A stretch of 64,000 bases of DNA from Catonia carolina (taxonomy: Eukaryota > Arthropoda > Insecta > Hemiptera > Achilidae): positions 21,363,506 through 21,427,505 of the forward strand of contig JAQMRL010000006.1 of the NCBI GenBank assembly GCA_035578175.1. Reading direction: 5' to 3'. A model generated the notes under the pieces. It was not told the origin of the DNA and searched no databases. It saw only the letters and a list, made by a program, of their open reading frames with translations. This document shows, piece by piece, positions 10,615 to 21,058 of the stretch. The position numbers and the translations under genes are program-made. Positions within the stretch are counted from its first letter, which is position 1; each line of letters opens with the position of its first letter.

Positions 10615-13600
10615 ATCTTAGCACAGCTGATGTAAACATTAGTTATAAAAAAAAACAAGATTGGTCAGTAATAAATTTAACGTATTGTTAAAATTTAGAC
10701 TTATCAGTTACATCTTGAGATGTCCTGTACTCCCTTATAAAGTCTCCTGTTTTTTTTTCTTTTTCTTTTTTTGGTTTAACATCCAACTGTTCTGCAATTA
10801 CTGCTAATGCAGACGAATGGAGTCTCCTGAACGCAGTTATAAAAAAAAAATTAAATTTCAAAGAAGTTTTCATAGAGTTTGAGGTTCTTTTCACCTTAAA
10901 CAATATAAATTTAAAATAAGTTTTATTTATACTAATTGTCTATTTTTGTTTGTTTGTTACAGCAATATGTGCTGAGAACTGCCACAAAGAACATGGGTAT
11001 TGCCGTAAACCAGGTGAATGCAGGTAAACTCACAATAATCTACATGATTCTATAGGTATAATTAGGTAGTAATGACTACAATAAAAATACTTATGAATTT
11101 TGTAGAAGATTTCTTAAAAAGGTATAACGAAGCATTTGTTAAAACAAATTCATGTGATAACTTATTTTTGAACTAGAATAGGTATAAGGGAATTTTATAC
11201 AGATGGGTGCAAAAGTAAATATACAGTTATATTCCTATGTTTCACATTAAATACACACAGGATGAATGTGCAAATAAAAAGTAAAATCTAATACAATATA
11301 GTTTTGTTAAGTAACAATAAGGATCACATACAAATTGCAATATTACAAACAATCTCTCGATTGTTCAAATTGTTTGCCTTCTGCATTCACTCTCTCCTGT
11401 AGTCTAGTTTTTACACTTAAAGACACTTAGGCACAGTTTACTTTCATTGATTTCATGGCATGCATCTCTTAAGAATTATTGAATCATGTTATCAACATCC
11501 TGTGGTTTTCTTAAAAATACTTTGTCTTTAATAACACCTCCAAAAACAAGAAATCTATATGGGTTAGATCGGGAGATTGTGGTGGCCATTCAATTGGCCC
11601 TTGTCGACCTATCTATCTTTTGGAAAATTTTTGGTCAAGGAAGCCATGCACAGTTAGGGCATAGTGGGTAGGAGCGCCATCTTGGTATAAATAGATCTCA
11701 TTATCTTGTTGTAGTCGTAATTGTGGTCTAACAGTATTCCTCAGCATGTAAGATACACGTTTTGGTCTACAGTTGTATTGAGAATGACAGGTCCAATCAC
11801 AGATTACGTATATAAATAGATTACGTAAGGGTCCAATGACTCCTTTACAAGAAATGTCTGCACAAACTGTAACTCCTGGTTGATTCAATGCTACCTCAAT
11901 TGTAATGTTGTGTTATCTGTTGAGTAAGAATCTGACAGTTTAAAGTTGGCTTCGTCAAACCAAACAATTTTTTGAACAATGGCACTACTTTCTCATTATT
12001 CATTTAGAATTTCCTCATAGAATTGTTGACGACAATCCGGATCGTTCTCTTATAATTCGTGTTCTAATCTTGGCTGATAGATTTTTAAACCTAGATGGAC
12101 AGGCCTTCGAGCCAGCCCAGTCAGTCAGCTGGTAGAAAGTCGCTATAATTTGTTAAGTAACACTAGTTGGGCGAGCGACTTTGAATGGTGACCAGCTGAC
12201 AGCCATTCCTGAACAAACTCCACTGGGGTCCCTGTTCAAAAATTCATGCCGAATCATACCAAAAAAATACAGCGAGAAGCAGCAATCAAATTGGGTGGCT
12301 GTCATTAAAGCACAGTTCCTGATAACAAATAAAGGCTAAAAAAACGTAGATGCTGATTATATAGACATTTATAGACAGCTGATTTATATCAGCTGTTAAG
12401 CAAAATAAAACTAATGTGAAACATAAGGAATACAACTGTATACGTACTTTTGCACCCCTCTGTATATAGCATAACTTTTCTTGATACTTTTCATCAAAAC
12501 AAAAATTTGACATCAAGGTATACGCTCACATTTAATAAATACTTTTTTTTCAGATGTAAGGTAGGTTGGTGGGGTACAAACTGTGACAAATGCTATGCTT
12601 ACCCAGGATGTGTTCACGGATCCTGCAGGCGACCCTGGGAATGCAGTTGTAAACCTGGATGGGGAGGAATGCTTTGTGATCAAGGTGCGTAAATATCCTA
12701 GAATATAAGTATTGTAAGCAAATTTATTTTCGAAAATATCCTAATTAGAAAAAAGAACTTAATATTGTGAGATCAGAGTTTGAAAAAAAATTTCTGTTTT
12801 AACTTAAAATTTCTTTTTGACCTTAAGAAACATAATAAATGGGGGAAGTTCAATAAGAAAATAGCTGCTTTGTTGTTACTTAGTTTGTTTTTAAGCAAAA
12901 AAAGTCTGCTTTCTGCTCAAATGATTCAAGTCTTTTACTCTTCAAATCATTAAGTGTCCAAGACTCAACGCCATAAAATAGAACCGAGAAAACATAGCAT
13001 CACAATAGAGCACAACAATAAATTGCTTTTTTGTTGAGGAAATTATGGCTTTCATAAAACTTTCTGCTAAAAAACATAGCTCATCCATTCTTAAATAATT
13101 ATTATAATCATTAACATCAGTGTGATTCAAAATTTTAACGTCTTAATTCACTTGCTGCCTTAACAATTTTTTCACCTACACTTTCTGCATAAAGCAGAAA
13201 GCAGACTTTTTTTTGCTTAAAAACAAACTAAGTAATAACAAAGCAGCTATTTTCTTATGAGGTGCAGGCATTGTGAAACATACAATAATATTTGGCTTAG
13301 AGCTACTACCAACGTCAGCTGCTATATAAGAAGTGATGTATGGTTAAATTGCAGTGCAGTTTGCAGGACTAAGTATGACCGACAATCATCCAGCAAGTCG
13401 ACCTGTATGCAGGAGCGTGAATTATCTGCTTATGTGGGGTGAAGCAGATGGACGAATCATTTCCATGAGTCATTATTAAAGTATGTTAGGCTGCTATCAA
13501 GAGATTAGAATATTCATTGAAACACCTCATTGTACATTTAATAGAATGAGTAAAATATTTAAAACACTCAATCTGAGTATTAAAACAATAATACAACTAT

Positions 13601-16600
13601 TGTGATGCTATGTTTTCTTGGTTCTATTTTATGGCGTGGAGTCTTGGACACTTAATGATTTGAAGAGTAAAAGACTTGAATCTATTGAAATGTGACTCTA
13701 CAGATGGATACTGAGAGCCTCCTGAGTGGCTTGGGTCTCTAATGAGGAGGTACTGAAACGAATGCAGAAATCAAAAGAAGTCATGAACACAATAAAGATT
13801 AGGATGCTCGAGTATTTGGGATGTATAAAAAGCAATAAGAGAAGAAGTGGGTTGCTGCAATCTATATTGGAAGGAAGAATAGCTGTACAATGTAGCATGG
13901 GGAGAAGACATATTTCCTGGTTGAAAAATCTGAGAATGGTACTTGAAAACAACAACACAGCTGTTTCGAGCAGCAGTGGATAAGGTTCAGATTGTTAATA
14001 TGGTGGCCAACATCCGGAATGGATAGGAACCTAAAGAAGAAGAAGAAAAGGCTACTCAAATTTTTTTGTATGTGAGTTGACCCTCTGTGAAAATAATCCA
14101 GGAATTTACGAGAATAGAGCTACACGTGTTAGTTTGAAGTAAGAAGAACCAAGAGTATGTGCTACTATATATTATTAAAATACATTACAGCTGATTTATA
14201 TCAGCTGTTAATCAAAATAAAATTAATGTGAAACATAAGGAATATAACTGTATATGTACTTCTGCACCCCTCTGTATAGGTATAGCAAAACTTTTCTTGA
14301 TACTTGTCATCAAGGTATAAGCTTACATGTATTAATTACTTTTTACAGTCTTGGGTTCGAATCCCATTCAGGCACGGCATATTTTCATACATTACAAAAA
14401 ATCATTTCATCCTTCACCGTCTGCATTAGCAGTAACTGCAGAACAGTTGGACATTAAAAAAAATAATAAAAATTAATTTTATTTGAGATCTACTGAATCT
14501 ACCACTCTGCCAGTACACACTGTTGAGATCTGTTTAACAATCATGTGTCTTGACAAATGATGTTTTGTTTGTACCATTATGAAGGTAACCTTCCGGCTGT
14601 TCTGCTACTCACATTTTGTTTGTAACTTTTACAGTTAGGCCAACTAAATAAAGGTTAATATAATTAAAGGTATATTATGTCATTAACATTTATGTTTCTT
14701 CTAAAAATTATTTTTTAACCTCATTTTACTGATGTTTGGGTTATCAAACCCAGGTTATTTACCCCAAGCCCTTTATTGTTGCCACTGGACTAAAGTAAAC
14801 TTACTTATAGTACTTTGTAGCCAATCTCAAAAAGGTTCCTTTATAAAAAATAATTTTACTAATGCAAATAAAAAATGCAATTTTTCTTATCTGTATTAGA
14901 GTTTTTTATAGATTCTTAATGAGTAATAATTTTTTTCAGAATTGACCCACTGTGAAAATAATCCAGGAATTTGCGAGAATGGAGCTACATGTGTTAGTTT
15001 GACAGAAGAAGATGGTAGCTATAGATGTTTATGTCCTGAAGGATTCACTGGAAGAAACTGTGAAGTTGACAAAAAGGTAGGTTATATATTAAATATTTGT
15101 TGCAATTCCTTATAGAATGAGTTAATTAACAATTCCATTATGTTTTCACGTTGAAAATCATATATTCTTCTTCTTCTTCAGGTGCCATCTCCGCTTCGAA
15201 GGTTGGCAATCATCAGAGCGATTTTTATCTTTGATGTCACAGCCCTAAACAATTCGTTGTTGCTGCAACCATACCAATCTCTTAGGTTTTTCAGCCAGGA
15301 TTTTCGTCTTCTTCCCAAGGATCTCTTTCCTTGGATTTTCCCCTGGATAATCACTTGTAATATTTTATATTTTTCTCCCCTCATGACATGTCCCATATAC
15401 AATAATTTTCTTTTCTTCACTGTTAATAGTACTTCTCTTTCTCTATGCATATGTCTCAACACCTCCACATTCGTCATCTTTTCCACCCATGAAATCCTCA
15501 GAATTTGCCGGTACAGCCACATTTCAAATGCATCCAGTCTCTTTTCATCAATCTTCTTCATTGTCCAAGCCTCCATCCCATAGTACAGTACGGATAGGAC
15601 ATAGCATCGTAGGAGACGTGTTTTTAATTCAAGGCTTAAATCTCGGCAGCAGAACAGTTTCTTCATCTTTATAAATGTTTTTCTGGCCTGTTCTATTCTG
15701 ATGCGAATTTCTTGAGAGCTGTTATTGTTTTCATTAACAGTTGTGCCTAGGTACTTGTAAGCATGGACTCTTTCAATGCATTGGTTCCCTACATATATCC
15801 TACCAACGTTCTGATATGCTTTAGCTATTAACATATACTTTGTTTTATTAATATTAAGTGAAAGACCGTACTCTTCACTAACTGTGGCCACTCTGTTTAT
15901 TAGCATCTGAAGGTCTTCATGTGTTCCAGCTATAAGAACTGTATCATCAGCATATTTCAAATTATTTATCGTCATGCCATTGATTTTAATGCCTGTGTCC
16001 AGCTCATTAAGTGCCTTATTTACTATATCTTCCGAGTATACATTAAATAGGATAGGTGAAAGTATGCACCCCTGTCTAACACCTCTCTGTATTTCTATTT
16101 CCTCGGATGTCACGTCTTCTATCCGTATTGCCGCTTTTTGGCCATAGTATAGGTTCGATATTATTCTTATGTCTCTGAGATCTATCCTTCTCTTTATTAA
16201 TGTTTCAATGAGTTGATCATGCCTAACTTTATCAAAGGCTTTGTCATAGTCTATGAAGCACACATGTAGTTCTTGGTTCATGTCCAGACACCGTTGAGAT
16301 AGTACATTGAGAGCAAACAGTGCCTCTCTTGTTCCTAGGCCATTACGAAACCCAAATTGTGTGTCACTGATATCTAACTAATGTCTAACTTTCTGAATAT
16401 TCTATTATGGATTACCTTCAACAGGATTTTCAATGCATGTCCCATCAAGCTTATTGTACGGTAGTCAGAACAGTACTTTGCATTTTTCTTTTTAGGGAGG
16501 GTTATAAACGTTGATAGCAACCATTCATTTGGTATTGTTCCTGTTGTATATATTGTGTTAATTAACTCAACCAGAACATGTATTTGATCTTCCTCAATCA

Positions 16601-18489
16601 ATTTGAGAATTTCTGCAGGCAGTTGATCTGGCCCTGTAGCTTTTTTGTTCTTTAGAGTGTTTAATGCATACATCACTTCATCTTTAATTATGTCTGGACC
16701 TAACTCACCTTCCATATTTTCAAAATTAGCCTGCTGCCTCGTGTCCTCAAAGAGTTGAGTAATGTAATTCTTCCATAACTCCATTTTGTGTTCCATATCT
16801 GTCACTATTTTTCCATTGTTATCATACAAAATATATTGAACTGCTTTTGTCTATTTGTACCAACGAGTTCTTTGACTTTTTTGTGTACATTGAAATTGTC
16901 ATGCTTTACTTGCAATTCTTCAATCTCTTCACATTTTTGTTTGTAGTATTCTTCCTTTGCTTTCCTGATTTTTGAGCGGAGTATTTTATGTATTTCTTTA
17001 TATTGTTGCTCATTTTTCCCCTTACATTCTCTTTTTTTATCCATTAGATGAAGGATTTCATTATTCATCCATTCTTTCTTTCCTTTGGGCTTTTCTTTTT
17101 TCAGAGTGCTTATGGATGGTTCCAATAAAGCTGATTTAATCCTTTGCCATCCTTCATCAATACTTCTACAGTTTTGATAATCCTCCTCGCTTTCTAGGGT
17201 TTTCAGGTTTTCATTTATTTTTATTTGTAGCTCATTCTTTATGCTATGGTTTTTCAGTAGTTCTATATTTATTATATTATCTACTATATATTATCTACTC
17301 CTAAATATCATTATTATACAAACGGCTGCAAAATGTATGTTTGTCATCCTAAGGTTAGGTTTACATTGGTAGAATTTTTGGTAGATTGGCTAATTTAATT
17401 TTTAGCCAGATGTATGCTATAATAGTGAACTAGCATCTTCTTATGCTAGAGTACCTCATCATACATTTTCACTCATGATAGTATAGTAAAACACAAAGTG
17501 TGTCACCATGAATATTGATCATCATGGTTTTTTTTTGTTAAAAAGGGTTTTAAAATGAGTTTTGAGTTGTTACTCAAAATGATAAAGTATAAACTTTTAC
17601 AAAAAAGAGAGTTTAACAGAAGAAAATGGTCTTGGAGTGTTCACACAACTAATAAAAGAACTTGATGTAGAATGCCAGCTCGTGGTGTAGTGGTCAATAT
17701 AAAGGACTTTTATGTTGGGGTCCCAGGTTCGATTACCAGTCAGGTCTGGCATTTTTTCAACTGTATATCACCTCGTATCATTACCTACGCATAAGCTAAG
17801 GCTCATGTAGGCATCATCGGTGAATTAAAAAAAAATTAAAAAAGATCTATGAGAATGTAGAATGTATTATAGAATGATAATAGAAAATTTTGGTTTTTCC
17901 CCAACAGTATGATTACTCCAAAAATTAATAATAAATCTTAAGATCACATTGAACTTTTAACAGGAAACAGTTATAGAACTCTAGCATTTTTCAGAGCTTT
18001 GAAGCCTGGAATACCTAACTTTATTCAAGAAATAGGCCTATGCGATTCCATACATGATACCCTCAATGATTAAATCAGAATGAATATAACACAAAAAGAA
18101 TCAACAGATTTCAATTTCGTTCACTTGTGAAAACAAAACTTGTTTATCTAGTTTAGGTGTTAAAAAATAAAAAATCCAGTTACTGGTGCACTTCATTGGG
18201 TGTCTATCAATGAGACATAAAATTTTCTTGGGAAGAATACTATTTATATTTTATACAGTCTGACAAACTAAATTCTTAATTAAAATTTATAATAAAAACT
18301 GAATTTAATTATGAACTTTATTCATTACAGGTTGAAAATATGTCTGGCATGATGAATGTGACTATGGTTAAACCTTCAACAACACCTAAAACAACGACAA
18401 CAACTTCAAAAATAACAACACAAGAAACTCCTACTACTTCAAGTACAACAACTTCAACTGAAAATGAAGCTCAGAATGAAACATCTTAA
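5756..18489 (+). CDS. Delta/DLK/C901-like EGF-repeat protein (3' eight exons)
   Basis: The visible exons are 5756-5933, 7299-7418, 8348-8408, 8931-9061, 10963-11023, 12554-12684, 14940-15076 and 18331-18489 (stop TAA 18487-18489). All have AG acceptors and GT donors, and the phases join. The protein opens with a Cys segment like the last half of a DSL domain (HYTC...RCLPGWTG). It continues as alternating modules of the type PIC...GYC..PGECRC..GW.G..C and C..PGC.HG.C..P.EC.C..GW.G..C, then a standard EGF (HCENNPGIC...). This is the layout of Delta, DLK1/2 and Drosophila C901 ectodomains. The last exon encodes about 52 residues rich in Thr and Ser, with NVT and NET glycosylation sites and no hydrophobic transmembrane stretch. 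The product may therefore be secreted, or another 3' exon may encode an anchor. The signal peptide and first exons are not visible. The exact orthologue is uncertain; a Notch-ligand-like or Notch-modulating role is inference. Confidence 0.85.
5993..6290 (+). repeat. Dispersed repeat family G, copy G1
   Basis: The segment with ACTACAAGAGATAG, ACACAAAAAGTTAG and GGCCCAAAACCGGAAGTAAAG recurs in reverse orientation at 36105-36530. It lies in intron 1 of the EGF gene. I see no coding content and cannot assign a class. Confidence 0.65.
6485..6780 (+). mobile_element. LINE 3' fragment
   Basis: Decayed reading frames give a [19 protein letters not shown] segment, typical of the C-terminal region after the reverse transcriptase in insect non-LTR elements. 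The 3' end CATCAAACCAGTTGAGAGACTGATGG is shared with the LINE relic near 60283-60310. It is intronic in the EGF gene. Confidence 0.7.
6900..7010 (-). mobile_element. RTE-like LINE fragment, antisense
   Basis: The minus strand reads [16 protein letters not shown], closely similar to [14 protein letters not shown] in the larger LINE at 15172-17290. The fragment is broken soon after. It abuts the oppositely oriented LINE fragment at 6485-6780, in EGF-gene intron 1. Confidence 0.6.
7419..8224. other. EGF-gene intron 2, no recognised element
   Basis: Apart from a slightly GC-richer patch near 7480-7670, this intron holds no exon, TIR pair or known repeat that I can name. Confidence 0.4.
8225..8276. 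repeat. 38-bp palindrome flanked by 7-bp direct repeats
   Basis: Positions 8232-8250 (CATAGCGTATAGAAGAGAT) and 8251-8269 are reverse complements with one mismatch in 19 pairs and no loop. On both sides stands the direct repeat GTTAAGG (8225-8231 and 8270-8276). The structure lies in EGF-gene intron 2, 72 bp before exon 3. Confidence 0.9.
9062..10578. other. EGF-gene intron 4, mostly unassigned
   Basis: A short stretch at about 9268-9315 (GCATTGACAGCTTGGTCATTAG) matches the tRNA-like repeat family seen at 20320, 40190 and 55650. The rest is AT-rich without recognised features. Confidence 0.45.
10579..10610. repeat. (CA)n microsatellite
   Basis: About 32 bp of alternating CA dinucleotides. 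The Val-Cys run in the reverse frame is an artefact of this repeat. Confidence 0.95.
10755..10826 (-). repeat. SINE family B 3' fragment, copy B6
   Basis: TTTAACATCCAACTGTTCTGC...GCTAATGCAGACG is the reverse of the 3' half of SINE family B. It splits a short sequence (GTACTCCCTT...GTCTCCTG...AGTTATAAAAAA) that occurs without the SINE at 33660-33715. That second site looks like an unoccupied paralogous site. Confidence 0.65.
11200..12462 (-). mobile_element. Mariner-like element MLE-A, decayed
   Basis: Terminal inverted repeats of about 45 bp are clear: the left end starts CAGATGGGTGCAAAAGTAAA and the right end, reversed, starts CAGAGGGGTGCAAAAGTACG. TA dinucleotides flank both ends, the target duplication of the Tc1/mariner superfamily. 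The minus strand keeps a transposase remnant at 11613-11888, with a [11 protein letters not shown] segment resembling the second catalytic block, broken by stops and frameshifts elsewhere. Length is 1263 bp. It sits in intron 5 of the EGF gene. The right end is copied at 14190-14280. Confidence 0.85.
12854..13258. repeat. Inverted repeat pair around LINE debris
   Basis: The arm at 12854-12918 and the arm at 13190-13258 are nearly perfect reverse complements over more than 60 bp (core TAGCTGCTTTGTT and AAGCAAAAAAAGTCTGCT). The right part of the enclosed DNA (12920-13010) is itself the reverse complement of 13600-13690, both from the same LINE. The whole is a compound inversion in EGF-gene intron 6. 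Confidence 0.85.
13555..14050 (+). mobile_element. RTE-like LINE 3' fragment with (GAA)n tail
   Basis: The decayed frame gives pieces such as [24 protein letters not shown] and ISWLKNLR, which match the C-terminus of the LINE at 15172-17290. It ends [12 protein letters not shown] followed by an (AGA)n run at 14033-14048, the tail type of this family. It is 5' truncated and on the sense strand of the EGF gene. Confidence 0.8.
14066..14145 (+). pseudogene. Decayed duplicate of EGF exon 7
   Basis: TTGACCCTCTGTGAAAATAATCCAGG and the following bases match the start of exon 7 (14940-15010) with few changes. A conserved Cys codon TGC is TAC here. The match stops about 75 bp into the exon, shortly after GTTAGTTTGA. 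The preceding T-rich run also resembles the exon 7 acceptor, but the AG is lost. It cannot act as a normal exon. Confidence 0.85.
14185..14348 (+). repeat. Duplicate of transposon end plus intron 6-side DNA
   Basis: This segment repeats 12390-12553: the right end of MLE-A (CACCCCTCTGTATA), the intron DNA behind it (AACTTTTCTTGATACTT...CATCAAGGTATA) and the polypyrimidine-AG acceptor of exon 6. In the original, exon 6 follows the AG. Here a SINE follows it. The duplication must be younger than the MLE-A insertion. Confidence 0.85.
14349..14475 (+). repeat. SINE family B, copy B1 (5' truncated)
   Basis: It starts inside the tRNA-like head at TCTTGGGTTCGAATCCCATT (B box GGTTCGAATCC) and continues to the shared 3' end GTCTGCATTAGCAGTAAC...GGACATT and an A-rich tail. 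It begins directly after the duplicated splice-acceptor AG. Confidence 0.85.
14476..14939. other. EGF-gene intron 6, last part
   Basis: No recognised repeat. It ends in a T-run and CAG acceptor for exon 7. Confidence 0.4.
15172..17290 (-). mobile_element. RTE-like LINE, 5' truncated, antisense in EGF intron 7
   Basis: The minus strand carries three frames. At 17125-16805 lies a basic linker. At 16829-16374 lies the first part of the reverse transcriptase. At 16281-15178 lie its core and C-terminal region, with [10 protein letters not shown] (motif A), [15 protein letters not shown] (motif B) and YADDTVLIA (motif C, the Y-A-D-D active site). The frames are separated by a frameshift near 16815 and by a short duplicated TTAGAYAT-type insertion with a stop near 16375. 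The endonuclease domain is missing at the 5' end. The 3' end carries an (AGA)n tail at 15169-15180. The clade call RTE-like rests on sequence style only. Confidence 0.9.
17674..17845 (+). repeat. tRNA-derived SINE family C, copy C1
   Basis: A box TGGTGTAGTGG (17683-17693) and B box GGTTCGATTAC (17726-17736) are spaced as in tRNA-derived pol III promoters. The body GTCTGGCATTTTTTCA...TCATTACCTACGCATAAGC and an A-rich end follow. Related copies are at 41973, 47070 and, reversed, 22010. Confidence 0.85.
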
Positions 18490-18730
18490 ACAATTTTATT
18501 GTGATTAAAAACCCAAACAGCCAAGATTTTAATGTAGTTAATATTATTGCAGGAATGCCTTTTTAAATATTTGTTTAGTCCCAAATAATTATTTTTCGTA
18601 CATTAGACAAAAAGAATACATTCTATTCATAAATCTAGTTTATGTAATAATTCTATTATGTATGCTATTAACGAGTAATGCAAGAACCTAATTCAAAAAA
18701 TAATTACAGTACAGAATACTGAACCACAAA

Positions 18731-19931
18731 TACCGGGGCGTCAAGAAAGGTTGCATCCATTTTAAAAAAGTACAGTTTAAAAACTACTGGAGATTAAGTA
18801 ATACATTTTTTTGTTGTTAATCGAAAATATTAAAGTTTTTTTGTTGGTACAACTGTACCACAAATTGAACAAATTGCATTGGAAAAAATATTAACATAAT
18901 TTGGCAACAAGAGGGCGCGCCTTGTAATGTAATTTATATTAAAAAAATAAATAACACAAATTGAAATTGAAAATAAATTTAAATTTAATGAACGTTAAGA
19001 AATTTGAAAATTGACAAAATTATTATGTTACAAAAATTATTAATTTGAATTGAATTTATTGATGACACTGTTATAACTCTATATTTATTCTAAATTAATA
19101 ATTAATGACATATAATTATTTGTTGTAATATTGAATTGAATTATTATTCTCTAATCAACCTATGAGCTCAATTATTAAATTATTAAATAGTTTTGATTTT
19201 ATAAATTCCTTTGAGTCTTCTCTGCTGTAAGTGTGTCCTTCCATTGACCGGGATCGAATGGGGGGCTTAGTCATTGTTGCAATTTGTTTTATAGATGTTA
19301 ATAATCTTATTCAAATCTTTTCTTCATATTTTTTATAATATAAAAGTCATTTTAATTAGTTCCACAATTAATTGGATTCTTGCTGTTTTACTAATCTTCT
19401 TTACTTATTTTCTTTTTTACAAAATTTATTTAATTAAGTTATACTTTGTTTTGTTTTCCTTGGTTAAATTAAAAATATTTGGCTTCTGGAAGTAATTTCT
19501 TTTAATATTTAATTTTCTTCTCATAAATCTTTTTTTCTGTTTTTTGATTTTTACTTCTGGAATTATGTTAAAAACCATCTCTACAGTGAAACTATTCAAA
19601 GATTCTAAGTGAGAAGATTTGCTGTTGCTTCTTAAACACCCTGTTGTACACTCTTCTGGTTTTTGGTTTGAATGTTACCATATTAGTCTTGACTAGTTGG
19701 TTGTACTTAGCTGATTTTGTTAGCAGGTCTTGTTGAGTGATTCCAAGTTCCTCACATCCCGCTGTACATCTTTAAGCCACCTAGGTCTCAACACCTTATT
19801 CCAAAAATGGTTGATCAGCCGGTTCACAAGTCTGGACTTTTCGGCTCTGACTAAAAAAAATATGACTATCTCCAATAGTTTTTAAACTATAATTTTTTAA
19901 AATGGATTCAACCTTTCTCGATGACCCGGTA
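18731..19931. mobile_element. TIR element of 1.2 kb, superfamily unknown
   Basis: The left end TACCGGGGCGTCAAGAAAGG and the right end (reversed) TACCGGGTCATCGAGAAAGG form inverted repeats of about 64 bp with roughly 85 percent identity. The interior is AT-rich with no convincing transposase. It starts 241 bp after the EGF-gene stop and may carry that gene's downstream AATAAA (about 18946-18951), although an ATTAAA also occurs near 18505. Confidence 0.8.
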
Positions 19932-21006
19932 TTAAAAAAACAATTAGTTTTTAAACCAGAAATTAACAATAAAAATAAAAGATTATTGAAGCTTAAAACA
20001 ATTCAAAATAAACTTATTTAAAAAAAGATGTGTTGTATTTTGGGTGTTGATCTAACCTATAATTTGTAAAAAAATAAAAAACTGGTTACATTTGGGTTTT
20101 TAAAAGATTATAAATAAGTGGGTGAGTTTTTCTCGTATATTATATATTTTTAAACTAAAAAAACTTTAAAAATGAAACCATTTTATGTTTAAGGACCATA
20201 AATATGAAATCAGAGTATTTTGCATATTATTATTTATTGAACAAATTAATTCTCTCTATATCAAATATAGCATTATACATGAAGCTTTATTGCCACCTTT
20301 TTTAGTTAAAGTAGCATTGCCAGCTTGGTCATTAGCCAAGAATTGAACCTGGGATTTTATGCTTTGTAAGCTAGTGCAATAGCCACTACGCCGCGATGGC
20401 ACTCACTCCCACCATTATTTACTGAATTCTTTAGATTTAATTAATATAATATCTTAATACAAGATCTATGATCAAAATTTTCTATTCAGTTTTTATTTTT
20501 GTTCTTATAGGTAAGAATATTTAGCAGTAATTTTGTAAACTTATGACAGAAGTGTTTTAAAAATACCATTAAATAATATATAAGAATAAAATTTTCATTC
20601 ATTACAAAACTTTTCCTTAACTTATGAATTTATTAAACGCAAAAAATTTAAAAAAAAACATGAATTTTGTAGTAAGTTTTTTGTTTTCAATAAAACATTT
20701 AAATTTAAGGTATGGTAACAGTTTAAAAACTGAAGAAATAGGACAAATTCTAAAAGAAATTAAGATTTTTGAAAGTGAAGTAAAATATTTAAATTTTATA
20801 AAAAATGTACTTTTTTGAATATATTTGTTTTTTTCATTTAGGTGTACAAAAAACTGTAATTGTTAATATTGTATTTATTATTTATTTATATTATTTATTT
20901 TATATGTAAGTATGTTTGTGATATGTATTTATAAATAAAAAAGAAATGACTGATTGAATGCATTTAATTCAGTTTATTTATTGGAGATTTTTCTATCTAT
21001 ACTAAT
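19932..21006. other. Intergenic AT-rich DNA with one SINE relic
   Basis: It contains a reversed tRNA-like SINE at about 20325-20402 (GAATTGAACCTGGG...CACTACGCCGCGATGGCAC). A 64-aa AT-rich frame at 20624-20818 has no recognisable family. I see no gene. Confidence 0.5.
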
Positions 21007-21058
21007 GTTGTTTAGGTCATCAGCCGAAAGGCTGGTTCGAACCTCCAGAGGGTTTACC
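21007..21058 (-). repeat. Family A retroposon, 3' fragment A4
   Basis: GTTGTTTAGGTCATCAGCCG and the following bases match the reversed 3' end of family A only. Confidence 0.75.

Noticed and set aside
17674..17740. Possible tRNA gene
   Set aside because: A and B boxes are present, but no full cloverleaf or 3' acceptor pairing; the unit recurs with a SINE body and A-rich tail. The same applies to 41973, 55893 and 1690.
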